NCBI GenBank assembly: GCA_900549055.1
Contig: URNB01000042.1
Location: 1-15,079, forward strand
Reading direction: 5' to 3'
Source: an uncultured Oscillospiraceae bacterium
Lineage (GTDB): Bacteria > Bacillota > Clostridia > Oscillospirales > Acutalibacteraceae
Length of the DNA: 15,079 nucleotides
Shown: piece after piece, positions 6,262-13,758 of the stretch
How the letters are laid out: each line of letters starts with the position of its first letter
Numbering within the stretch: the stretch's first letter is position 1
Notes under the pieces: model-generated
What the model saw: only the letters and a program-made list of their open reading frames with translations
Databases searched by the model: none
Told to the model about the DNA's origin: nothing
Translations under genes and position numbers: made by a program

Positions 6262-7608
6262 ATGGGAAGATTATTCGGAACAGACGGCGCAAGAGGTATT
6301 GCAAATAAGGAGCTTGACTGCGAGCTTGCCATGAACATAGGCAGGGCGGCGGCTTATGTGCTTACCGAAAAAACCACCGAAAAACCAAAGGTGTTAATAG
6401 GTAAAGACACCCGCGTTTCTTCAAATATGCTTGAAATGGCGCTGGCGGCGGGGCTTTGCTCTGTCGGGGCGGACGTTGTGCTTGTGGGCTTTGTGCCTAC
6501 CCCCGCAATCGCCTACCTTGTAAAGGATAGGGAGGCGGACGCGGGAATTATGATTTCCGCTTCGCACAATCCCTGCGAATACAACGGAATAAAAATATTC
6601 GACTGCAACGGCTTCAAATTGCCCGACGCCCTCGAAGAAGAAATTGAGGCGCTCGTGCTTGATGATATGAGCCCCGTTGAATTCCCCGTAGGCGGAGATG
6701 TGGGCAGCGTTTTTGCGCGCTACGATTATGTTGATTTATATATCGACCATCTGGTAAGGTCTGTAAGAGCCGACCTCACGGGAATGAAAATAGCCATTGA
6801 CTGTGCAAACGGCTGCGCCTCCTACACCGCCGAAAAATTCTTTAAAAAGCTGGGCGCAGACGTGCATATGATGCACGATAACCCCAACGGCGTTAACATA
6901 AACGCCCGCTGCGGCTCAACCCATATGGAGGATCTTATAGACTATGTGAACGGTCACAGCGTTGATTTGGGACTGGCTTTTGACGGTGACTCCGACCGCT
7001 GCTTGGCGGTAGACGAAAACGGCAAGCTGATAGACGGCGACCGCATGATAGCCGTTTTTGCGCTTGATATGAAAAACAAGGGCATTTTAAAGGACGATAC
7101 CGCCGTTGTAACGGTCATGACGAATATGGGCTTTAAGCGCTTTGCCGAGGCTAACGGAATTACCGTTCTCGAAACCAAGGTGGGCGACCGCTATGTGCTT
7201 GAAGAAATGCTGAAGCACGATTACAAGATAGGCGGTGAGCAATCGGGACACATCATATTCAAAAATTTCGCAACCACGGGCGACGGTCAGTTATCGGGCG
7301 CAATGCTCGCGTCAATCATATCATCCTCGGGCAAGTCGGCTTCCGAAATAGCATCGGTTATGACGGTACTGCCGCAGACCCTTGTAAATATTACCGCGTC
7401 ACCTGAACTTAAGGCAAAGCTTAATACGGATAAAGATATTATCGGTGCTATTGACGAGGTTAAAAAGACCCTCGGCAAGCGCGGCAGAATACTCGTGCGC
7501 GCCTCGGGCACCGAGCCGCTTATCCGCGTAATGCTTGAGGGCGACGACATTGTGGAAATTAAGCGCCTTGCAAAACAGGTTGCGAAAGTAATTGAGGGAA
7601 AAGCATAA
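6262..7608 (+). CDS. glmM: Phosphoglucosamine mutase
   Basis: Converts glucosamine-6-phosphate to glucosamine-1-phosphate, the step leading to UDP-GlcNAc for peptidoglycan and other glycans. The protein has 448 residues, typical for GlmM. It begins MGRLFGTDGARGIAN. The phosphoserine loop ISASHNPCEYNGIK places the active Ser at 101. The Mg-binding loop DGDSDR is at 241-246, the sugar-binding GEQSGH at 325-330, and the phosphate-binding RASGTEPLIRVM near the C-terminus. GGEQSGH and the FGTDG opening favour GlmM over phosphomannomutase. AAGGAG lies 8 nt upstream of the ATG. The next gene begins at the base after its stop codon, so translation is probably coupled. No regulatory element such as a glmS-like ribozyme is seen in the short upstream gap. 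Confidence 0.96.
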   Translation: MGRLFGTDGARGIANKELDCELAMNIGRAAAYVLTEKTTEKPKVLIGKDTRVSSNMLEMALAAGLCSVGADVVLVGFVPTPAIAYLVKDREADAGIMISASHNPCEYNGIKIFDCNGFKLPDALEEEIEALVLDDMSPVEFPVGGDVGSVFARYDYVDLYIDHLVRSVRADLTGMKIAIDCANGCASYTAEKFFKKLGADVHMMHDNPNGVNINARCGSTHMEDLIDYVNGHSVDLGLAFDGDSDRCLAVDENGKLIDGDRMIAVFALDMKNKGILKDDTAVVTVMTNMGFKRFAEANGITVLETKVGDRYVLEEMLKHDYKIGGEQSGHIIFKNFATTGDGQLSGAMLASIISSSGKSASEIASVMTVLPQTLVNITASPELKAKLNTDKDIIGAIDEVKKTLGKRGRILVRASGTEPLIRVMLEGDDIVEIKRLAKQVAKVIEGKA

Positions 7609-8481
7609 ATGAGAACTGTCTCGGGATTTGACGATTACGAGCTTATTGACGCGGACGCGGGCGAACGCCTTGAACGCTGGGGCGATATTATTCTTATCCG
7701 CCCCGATCCGCAGATAATATGGTCGGGAAATCGTTCGGATAAGCGCTGGAAAAATGCGGACGCAATATATCACCGCTCAAAAAGCGGCGGCGGATATTGG
7801 GAAACGCTGAAAAAAGTGCCCGATGTCTGGAGTATTAAATATAAGGAGCTCACCTTCCGATTAAAGCCTATGGGCTTTAAGCACACGGGGCTGTTCCCCG
7901 AGCAGGCGGTAAACTGGGATTTAGCGGCTGAGCTCATTAAAAACGCCGACCGTCAGCTGTCTGTCTTAAACCTTTTTGCATACACGGGGGGCGCTACAGT
8001 CGCCTGCCTTAAGGCGGGGGCGAAAGTTACCCATGTGGACGCTTCAAAGGGTATGGTGCAGTGGGCAAAGGAAAATGCGGCGGCAAGCGGACTTTCCGAT
8101 AACCCTGTGCGCTGGCTTGTGGACGATTGCCTTAAATTTGTAAAGCGCGAGGTGCGCCGCGGCAATAAGTACGACGCGGTTATAATGGACCCTCCCTCCT
8201 ACGGCAGAGGACCCGACGGCGAGGTTTGGAAGCTGGAGCAGCAGCTTGAGGAGCTTTTAACCGAGACCGGCAAGCTGTTATCCGATAACGCGGTGTTCTT
8301 CCTGCTTAATTCCTACACGGGCGGGCTTTCACCCTCGATACTCAATTACATGGTAAGCCGCTATGTAATAAAAAACCGCCCTGGCGCGGTTGCAACCGAT
8401 GAAATAGGGCTTTACGTAACCGATAAAAAAATCAGCCTGCCTGCCGGAAATACTACTGTTTGGATAAGAGAAAATGGATAA
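7609..8481 (+). CDS. Class I SAM-dependent RNA methyltransferase (RlmI/COG1092-like core)
   Basis: Predicted cytosolic methyltransferase of 290 residues. The N-terminal 110 residues form a compact beta-rich lead-in (KVPDVWSIKYKELTFRLKP near 69-87, then a conserved GFKHTGLFPEQ). The Rossmann-like catalytic domain shows motif I VLNLFAYTGGAT (119-130) for SAM binding, the acidic end of motif II HVDAS (142-146), VDDC (171-174), and motif IV MDPPSYGRG (193-201). DPPSYGRG after FAYTGG is characteristic of the rRNA cytosine methyltransferase group related to RlmI/RlmK. The N-terminal PUA domain of RlmI is absent, so the exact target base is uncertain. Its ATG directly abuts the glmM stop, and its 3' end overlaps ecfA1 by 8 bp. 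The family is confident; the substrate is not assigned. Confidence 0.88.
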   Translation: MRTVSGFDDYELIDADAGERLERWGDIILIRPDPQIIWSGNRSDKRWKNADAIYHRSKSGGGYWETLKKVPDVWSIKYKELTFRLKPMGFKHTGLFPEQAVNWDLAAELIKNADRQLSVLNLFAYTGGATVACLKAGAKVTHVDASKGMVQWAKENAAASGLSDNPVRWLVDDCLKFVKREVRRGNKYDAVIMDPPSYGRGPDGEVWKLEQQLEELLTETGKLLSDNAVFFLLNSYTGGLSPSILNYMVSRYVIKNRPGAVATDEIGLYVTDKKISLPAGNTTVWIRENG

Positions 8482-9325
8482 TATATTAGAAGTTAAAAAT
8501 GTTACCTATGAATATACCGATGAGGAAAAAACCTTTGCCGCGGTAAAGAATTTATCGCTTAATATAGAGCGCGGCAGCTTTACGGTAATTTTGGGACACA
8601 ACGGCTCGGGAAAATCCACCCTTGCGAAAATGCTCAACGGCTTAAATAAGCCGACCTCGGGCGATGTTTTTGCAGACGGCATTAACACAAAGGACGAGGA
8701 GACTGAAATTGAGGTAAAGCGCAAGGTGGGCATGGTCTTCCAAAACCCCGATAATCAGATAATCGCCTCGATTGTTGAGGAGGATGTGGCTTTCGGCCCC
8801 GAAAACCTCGGCATACCGCCTAAGGAAATAGAGAAAAGGGTAGAGGACGCGCTTAAAGCCGTTGATATGTGGGAGTTCAGAAAATCCACCCCACACCATT
8901 TATCGGGCGGGCAAAAGCAGCGAATCGCCATTGCGGGAATAATTGCGATGCAGCCCGAGTGCTTGGTGCTGGACGAGCCTACCGCAATGTTAGACCCCAA
9001 GGGCAGGGCGGAGATAATATCAACTCTCCACCGTTTGAACCGGGACAAGGGGATAACCGTGGTGCTTATAACCCACTATATGGAGGAGGCGGAAAACGCC
9101 GACCGCGTTATAGTGATGAACGACGGCGAAATTATAGCCGACGATAAACCCAAGGTTATTTTTTCGGATGTCGAGCGCTTAAAAAAAGTGGGACTCGATG
9201 TTCCGCAGACCGCCGAGCTTTTGTATAATTTAAAGAAAAACGGCTTTGCCGTTGATACCCACGCGCTTTCTATTAAAGAAGCAGCCGAGCAGATAATATC
9301 GGCGCTTCATTCGGAGGAAAAGTAG
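8474..9325 (+). CDS. ecfA1: ECF transporter ATP-binding subunit EcfA1
   Basis: One of two ATPases of the energy-coupling-factor module that powers uptake of vitamins and metal cofactors by exchangeable S components. The protein has 283 residues. Visible motifs are Walker A GHNGSGKST (41-49), Q-loop Gln90 in VFQNPDNQ, the signature LSGGQKQR (143-150), Walker B CLVLDEP (163-169), D-loop MLDP, and switch His201 in LITHYMEEA. FQNPDNQI is typical of the ECF/cobalt-type subfamily. The C-terminal about 60 residues carry VERLKKVGLDVPQTAEL, also typical. All catalytic residues are present. It overlaps the methyltransferase gene by 8 bp and is followed after one base by ecfA2. No S-component gene lies in the cluster, so this looks like a shared (group II) module. 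Confidence 0.95.
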   Translation: MDNILEVKNVTYEYTDEEKTFAAVKNLSLNIERGSFTVILGHNGSGKSTLAKMLNGLNKPTSGDVFADGINTKDEETEIEVKRKVGMVFQNPDNQIIASIVEEDVAFGPENLGIPPKEIEKRVEDALKAVDMWEFRKSTPHHLSGGQKQRIAIAGIIAMQPECLVLDEPTAMLDPKGRAEIISTLHRLNRDKGITVVLITHYMEEAENADRVIVMNDGEIIADDKPKVIFSDVERLKKVGLDVPQTAELLYNLKKNGFAVDTHALSIKEAAEQIISALHSEEK

Positions 9326-9329
9326 TTTG
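9313..9329 (+). promoter_or_regulatory. Ribosome binding site fixing a TTG start for ecfA2
   Basis: GGAGG at 9313-9317, inside the last codons of ecfA1, lies 9 nt before TTG (9327-9329). This start gives the expected MSVLEVKNLTHTY opening. No in-frame ATG near this point retains the first beta strand of the nucleotide-binding domain. Confidence 0.75.
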
Positions 9330-10190
9330 TCAGTTTTAGAGGTAAAAAATCTTACCCACACCTATGACGGAAATACACCGTTTGTAAATGATGCGGTAAA
9401 GGGCGTATCGTTTGCCGCCGAAAAAGGCGAAATAATAGGTATTATCGGTCATACGGGGTCGGGCAAATCAACCCTTGTGCAGCACCTTAACGGACTGCTG
9501 AAGCCCACTTCGGGCGAGATACTGGTTGATGATAAAAACATATGGGAAAACCCGAAAGAAATACGCAAAATCCGTTCAAAGGTGGGGCTTGTATTCCAGT
9601 ACCCCGAATATCAGCTTTTTGAAGAGACCGTGTTTAAGGACGTAGCTTTCGGACCCTCAAATATGGGGCTTTCGGGGGATGAGCTGAACACCAGAGTGCT
9701 CGATACCTGCCGTCTTGTGGGTATCCGCGACGAATATCTTGAAAAATCCCCATTCGATTTATCGGGCGGGGAAAAGCGGCGCGTGGCTATTGCGGGCGTT
9801 ATGGCAATGCGCCCCGAAATAATCGTGTTTGACGAGCCTACAGCGGGGCTTGACCCTAAAGGGCGCGAGGATGTTATGAAAATAATATTCGATTACCGCT
9901 TGGCAACATCTGCCACCGTTATTGTAATATCCCACAGCATGGAGGATATGGCGGTACTGGCTGATAAGCTGCTGGTTATGAACAAGGGCAGCCTGTTTAT
10001 GTTTGATACTACGGAAAACGTATTTAAAAACGGCGATAAGCTGCGCGAAATAGGCTTGAATGTTCCGATCGTCACCCGCGTTTTTTACGAGCTTAAGGAT
10101 GCGGGGCTTTGCGTTCCCGATGATGTTTTCACGGTGGAGCGCGCCGTAAGGGTGCTGACTGATATGAAAGCGAGGGCGCGCAATGCTTAA
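9327..10190 (+). CDS. ecfA2: ECF transporter ATP-binding subunit EcfA2
   Basis: Second ATPase of the ECF module, expected to pair with EcfA1 beneath EcfT. The protein has 287 residues from a TTG start one base after the ecfA1 stop. Motifs are Walker A GHTGSGKST (41-49), Q-loop Gln91 in VFQYPEYQLFEE, the signature LSGGEKRR (145-152), Walker B IIVFDEP (165-171), D-loop GLDP and switch His203 in ISHSMEDM. The FQYPEYQLFE and GGEKRRVAIAGV forms are characteristic of EcfA2 and distinguish it from its neighbour. The C-terminal helical region contains GDKLREIGLNVP, matching the EcfA dimerisation tail. Both ATPases look catalytically competent. The gene overlaps ecfT by 8 bp, as expected for subunits made in fixed ratio. 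Confidence 0.95.
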   Translation: MSVLEVKNLTHTYDGNTPFVNDAVKGVSFAAEKGEIIGIIGHTGSGKSTLVQHLNGLLKPTSGEILVDDKNIWENPKEIRKIRSKVGLVFQYPEYQLFEETVFKDVAFGPSNMGLSGDELNTRVLDTCRLVGIRDEYLEKSPFDLSGGEKRRVAIAGVMAMRPEIIVFDEPTAGLDPKGREDVMKIIFDYRLATSATVIVISHSMEDMAVLADKLLVMNKGSLFMFDTTENVFKNGDKLREIGLNVPIVTRVFYELKDAGLCVPDDVFTVERAVRVLTDMKARARNA

Positions 10191-10989
10191 GGATATTACC
10201 TTCGGTCAGTATTATGAGGGGCGCTCGGTTATTCACAAGACCGACCCGCGCGTTAAAATTATCCTTATGATACTGTTTATAGTATTTGTGTTTTTGGCAA
10301 AAAATACCTTTGCACTCATCTTTGCGGGGGTATCTGTGCTTGCGGTTATGCTTATTTCCCGCGTACCGCTGCGGCTTTACCTTAAAAATATTAAGGCAAT
10401 TTTGCCCGTGCTTATTTTCACGGCAATTATCAATGTTTTCTACGGCGAGGGCGAAACGCTCATACGCCTTTGGAAGCTTACGATTACCACCGGCGGCGTT
10501 TACCGCGCGCTGTTTATGGCGGCGCGAATCATAATGCTTATATTTATAAGCGGCGCGCTTACCTACACCACAACGCCGAACGATCTGACCGACGCTATCG
10601 AAAGCCTGCTGTCGCCTCTTAAATTTATAGGTCTTAAAAATGCGGTGCATACGCTTGCAATGATGATGACCATTGCCTTAAGATTTATACCCACGCTTAT
10701 AGAAGAGGCGGAAAAGATAATGAACGCGCAAAAGGCGAGGGGGGCGGACCTTGAAAACGGAGGCCTCAAGGACAGGGTAAAGGCGCTTATACCTATTTTA
10801 ATTCCGCTTTTAATATCGGCGGTGCGCAGGGCTTACGAGCTTGCAGAGGCTATGGAATGCCGCTGCTACAGCGGCGGCGAGGGCAGAACCCGCATGAAGC
10901 AAATGCACCTTAAAGCCCGCGATCTTTGGGTATCGCTTGTGTCCGCCGCAATGTGCGGCGGGGTAATCGCGCTTAACATACTTTTTTAA
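10183..10989 (+). CDS. ecfT: ECF transporter transmembrane subunit EcfT
   Basis: Membrane scaffold that links the two ATPases to interchangeable substrate-binding S components. The protein has 268 residues. It opens with DITFGQYYEGRSVIHKTDPRVK, the usual EcfT lead-in. Hydrophobic segments lie at about 25-57, 70-87, 107-130 and 153-170, with a last one at about 248-267. The coupling helices carry the two short X-Arg-X motifs that dock on the ATPases: Ala185-Arg186-Gly187 (NAQKARGADLE) is canonical, while the second reads Cys226-Arg227-Cys228 (AMECRCYSGG) where ARGY-like sequence is common. The key Arg residues are kept. Gene order ecfA1-ecfA2-ecfT-truA is a conserved Bacillota arrangement and supports the call. 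No S component is adjacent, so the substrate cannot be stated. Confidence 0.93.
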   Translation: MLKDITFGQYYEGRSVIHKTDPRVKIILMILFIVFVFLAKNTFALIFAGVSVLAVMLISRVPLRLYLKNIKAILPVLIFTAIINVFYGEGETLIRLWKLTITTGGVYRALFMAARIIMLIFISGALTYTTTPNDLTDAIESLLSPLKFIGLKNAVHTLAMMMTIALRFIPTLIEEAEKIMNAQKARGADLENGGLKDRVKALIPILIPLLISAVRRAYELAEAMECRCYSGGEGRTRMKQMHLKARDLWVSLVSAAMCGGVIALNILF

Positions 10990-11004
10990 AGGGGGACGCT
11001 GCTT

Positions 11005-11757
11005 GTGAAACGGATGCTGCTTACAATTGCATATGACGGCACCGCGTTTCACGGCTGGCAGGTGCAGCCCAACGGCATAACCGTGCAGGAAACGCTGCAG
11101 AATGCGCTTGAACGGCTGCTCGGCACACGCCCGGCGGTCACGGGCTGCAGCCGCACCGACGCGGGCGTACATGCGCGGGAGTTTTGCTGCCACTTCGACT
11201 GCGAGGAAAAATTCCCCGAAAGTGCCTTTTTAAGAGGGCTTGATTCTCTTTTGCCGCCTGATATTGCGGTCAAGGGCGTAAAAAAAGTTGCAAACGATTT
11301 CCACGCGCGTTATAATGCATGCGGTAAGACCTATGCTTATTATATTTCAAACAGCCGTTTCAGAGATCCATTTTTATCGCGCTATTCCTGGCAGATCGAA
11401 AGACCGCTTGATTTAGAGAAGATAAACCGCTTTTGCGAACAGATTACCGGTGAGCATGATTTTTATGCCTTTTCTTCCTCGGGCAGATCGGTCGAGGATA
11501 CCGTGCGGCGCGTCAGCCTTTGCAGGGCGGAGCGGCAGGGGGATATGATAATTCTTAAAATCACCGCGAACGGCTTTCTTTACAATATGGTGAGAATAAT
11601 TGTCGGAACGGCGGCTGCAATATCCGACGGGCGATGTCTGTTACCGTCGGAAAATCACATATTTGAAGAAAAAAAGCGCACGCTCGCGGGCGAGACCGCA
11701 CCGCCGCAGGGTCTGTTTCTAGAAAAAGTCATATATCCGGGGGATGAAAATGCCTGA
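11005..11757 (+). CDS. truA: tRNA pseudouridine(38-40) synthase TruA
   Basis: Isomerises uridine to pseudouridine at positions 38-40 of the anticodon arm of many tRNAs. The protein has 250 residues, normal for TruA. It opens with LLTIAYDGTAFHGWQVQPN and holds the catalytic Asp52 in CSRTDAGVHA. Further family motifs are FHARYNACGKTYAYYI near 94-110, GEHDFYAFSSSG near 150, and NGFLYNMVRIIVGT in the C-terminal domain. The start chosen is GTG at 11005, with GGGGGA (10991-10996) upstream. An ATG at 11014 would shorten it by three residues and is not excluded. It lies 15 nt after ecfT, its usual neighbour, and overlaps the next gene by 14 bp. Confidence 0.96.
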   Translation: MKRMLLTIAYDGTAFHGWQVQPNGITVQETLQNALERLLGTRPAVTGCSRTDAGVHAREFCCHFDCEEKFPESAFLRGLDSLLPPDIAVKGVKKVANDFHARYNACGKTYAYYISNSRFRDPFLSRYSWQIERPLDLEKINRFCEQITGEHDFYAFSSSGRSVEDTVRRVSLCRAERQGDMIILKITANGFLYNMVRIIVGTAAAISDGRCLLPSENHIFEEKKRTLAGETAPPQGLFLEKVIYPGDENA

Positions 11758-13033
11758 TTATAAAAAGAAACGCATAAATCGCTTTAAGCCGGCGCCGCGC
11801 CGCAAAAGGGCGCTTCCGACAGATGAAGATATTAAAATGACCCCGGCGGATAAACGCCGCAAAAAATCGGAGAAGCCCGAAAAAACGCCGGAAATGCCGC
11901 TGCGTGTGGTAAACGGCAAGAAGCTCGAAAGGCGAAGAAAAACCGGGATGTTTTTTTCCGTTGCGCTGATTATCGCACTTATTCTGACTGTATTTCAGCT
12001 TATTTTACCGGCAGGAATCGCCGAATATGCGGAAAATCTGATTTCGCTTATCGGCAAGGGCTCGTACCCTATAAGCCTTGAAAGCACCGAAACGCAAAGC
12101 GCCGTATCCCGCGGCTCGTATTATTATGTTTTAACAGACACACGCCTAAACGCCTTTGCAAACGGCGGAAAAGAGATATATTCGCATTCTCACGGCTTTG
12201 AAAACCCCGTAATGAAGACCTCGGCCACCAGGGCGCTGGTTTTCGATCAGGGCGGAAATGAGGCGTACATTTATAATCTGCACGAGCTGAAAAGCAGCAT
12301 AAGCAGCGATGCGGAAATAATAAACGCCGCAGTGTCCGATTCGGGAGTATACGCTGTGGTTACCCGCTCCGAATCCTATGCCTCGGTCGTAACCGTTTAC
12401 TCAAAAAGAGGCAAAAAGATATACACCTGGTATTCATCGGCAGATACGGTTAACAATGTCGCTGTAGCGCCGAACGGTAAAAAAATCGCGGTTTCCACAT
12501 TCAACTCAACAAACGGAAAATTCGTATCAAAGATCTGCATTTTGAATTTTGATTCGGCAAATCCGATTTCCTCAGTAGATGTTGAGGGCGGGCCTGTAAT
12601 AACTCTTAACTCCTTTCACTGCACGGGATTTATCGCCGCGACCGAAAACAAGCTTTATTTTATCAATTGGTCGGGGAAAAACAATACCGAATATAAAAAC
12701 GATTACACCTTATCGAGGCTTTCTGCGGGTACGGGCGGCACGGTTGCCGTTTTTAACCGTGAAAATGACCGGGCCGATAACCGAATAGTGCTTTTCGGAA
12801 CAAACGGTCAGCTGAAAAAGGAATTTGAATTTAAGGGTACCGTCGGTGATATTGCGGTATCGGGCGGGCATATTTATTGTATCAGTGATACCGAGGTTTT
12901 TCTTTACGGCAGCGACGGAAAGCTCCTGCGAAAAGCCGAATGCGGCTTCGGCGGCGTGAAGATAGCGCCGCTCGGCAGAACCCATGCGGCGGTAATTACC
13001 GACAACCGTATCGATAAAATTAAATTTGAATAA
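11744..13033 (+). CDS. DUF5711-like single-pass membrane protein with predicted extracellular beta-propeller-like domain
   Basis: Function unknown. The protein has 429 residues. The first 67 are strongly basic and presumably cytoplasmic (clusters KKKRINRFK, RRKR, KRRKKS and LERRRK). One hydrophobic helix at about 68-90 (GMFFSVALIIALILTVFQLI) follows, with no cleavage site apparent, so it is probably a signal anchor. The remaining about 330 residues are rich in beta-type segments of repeated form: short strands, Gly/Asn turns, and phrases such as VAVAPNGKKIAVST, DIAVSGGHIYCIS and VFLYGSDGKLL. This resembles WD/PQQ-like propeller blades. I associate this layout with the DUF5711 family of Clostridia, by recall and not by search. 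The start could be the ATG at 11744 or 11750. It overlaps truA by 14 bp and precedes cvpA, so an envelope role is plausible but unproven. Confidence 0.75.
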   Translation: MKMPDYKKKRINRFKPAPRRKRALPTDEDIKMTPADKRRKKSEKPEKTPEMPLRVVNGKKLERRRKTGMFFSVALIIALILTVFQLILPAGIAEYAENLISLIGKGSYPISLESTETQSAVSRGSYYYVLTDTRLNAFANGGKEIYSHSHGFENPVMKTSATRALVFDQGGNEAYIYNLHELKSSISSDAEIINAAVSDSGVYAVVTRSESYASVVTVYSKRGKKIYTWYSSADTVNNVAVAPNGKKIAVSTFNSTNGKFVSKICILNFDSANPISSVDVEGGPVITLNSFHCTGFIAATENKLYFINWSGKNNTEYKNDYTLSRLSAGTGGTVAVFNRENDRADNRIVLFGTNGQLKKEFEFKGTVGDIAVSGGHIYCISDTEVFLYGSDGKLLRKAECGFGGVKIAPLGRTHAAVITDNRIDKIKFE

Positions 13034-13054
13034 AATAAACAGGAGGCAAACAGC

Positions 13055-13741
13055 ATGAACTATTTACTCGATCTTATCGTAATCGCAATCATCGCCGCGG
13101 TGGCTTTGATTTCGGCAAGGCGCGGCTTTGTGCGCGTGGCTATTGAATTGGCGGGATTTATTGCCGCAATCTTCATAACGTTAACAATAAGTACACCATT
13201 GGCAAGCCTTACATATGATAAAATAATAGAGCCGCCTATTGTTTCCTCGGTAAGCAAGGCGACAGGGGACAGCGTTACACAGATTACAGACGATACCTGG
13301 AACGCTTTGCCGGAATTTATAAGAAAATATTCCGAAAACGCCGGCTTTTCAAAGGAAAACATAAATAAAAGCATTAACGAGAATATGGGGAACGGTGCCG
13401 TAAGCGCGGCAAAAGCCGCCTCGCAGGGCGTTGTAAAGCCGATTGTTTCCCGCTTGCTGACTCTTATTTATGCGCTGCTGATCATGATAATACTTATTGT
13501 TTTGGTGAAGCTGCTTGCCAAATTCCTGAACGGTATTTTTTCATTCAGCATTATCGGAAAGCTCAACAGAATACTCGGCGGTATTGCAGGCATTCCGAAG
13601 GGAATAATAATCGCAATGCTTTTCTGCATGATTATTTCGCTGATAGTGTCGCTCACCCCCGGCGGATTCCTGATTTTTAAAACCGAGGCAATGGAAAAAT
13701 CGTGGTTTTTTACGCATTTTTCTTTAAATTTGTTTAAATAA
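13055..13741 (+). CDS. CvpA family membrane protein
   Basis: Integral membrane protein of the CvpA (colicin V production) family, 228 residues. Hydrophobic helices are seen at about 3-21, 28-50, 135-157 and 183-203. Between the second and third lies an about 80-residue polar loop rich in Ser, Thr and Asn (VSKATGDSVTQITDDTW onward), longer than in the E. coli protein and typical of clostridial versions. The family signature SARRGFVRVAIELAGFIAA (20-38) and the GIAGIPKGIIIAM turn (176-188) are clear. In proteobacteria CvpA has been tied to envelope homeostasis and to colicin V export; its role in Bacillota is not established. AGGAGG lies 10 nt before the ATG. It sits between the DUF5711-like gene and a ClpE-like ATPase, only 17 nt upstream of the latter. 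Confidence 0.88.
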   Translation: MNYLLDLIVIAIIAAVALISARRGFVRVAIELAGFIAAIFITLTISTPLASLTYDKIIEPPIVSSVSKATGDSVTQITDDTWNALPEFIRKYSENAGFSKENINKSINENMGNGAVSAAKAASQGVVKPIVSRLLTLIYALLIMIILIVLVKLLAKFLNGIFSFSIIGKLNRILGGIAGIPKGIIIAMLFCMIISLIVSLTPGGFLIFKTEAMEKSWFFTHFSLNLFK

Positions 13742-13758
13742 CGAAACGGAGATAAAAC

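Noticed and set aside
7609..8481. Methyltransferase considered as RlmI itself.
   Set aside because: The N-terminal PUA domain is absent and the protein is about 100 residues shorter than RlmI, so only the broader family is called.
10129..10650. Long minus-strand open frame (173 codons) across the ecfA2-ecfT junction.
   Set aside because: It is antisense to well-supported genes, its product is a low-complexity Lys/Arg/His/Tyr-rich composition, and it has no ribosome binding site context or family resemblance.
13742..13758. Search for CtsR heptad repeats or a CIRCE element upstream of clpE.
   Set aside because: Neither pattern is present in the gap or in the last bases of cvpA.
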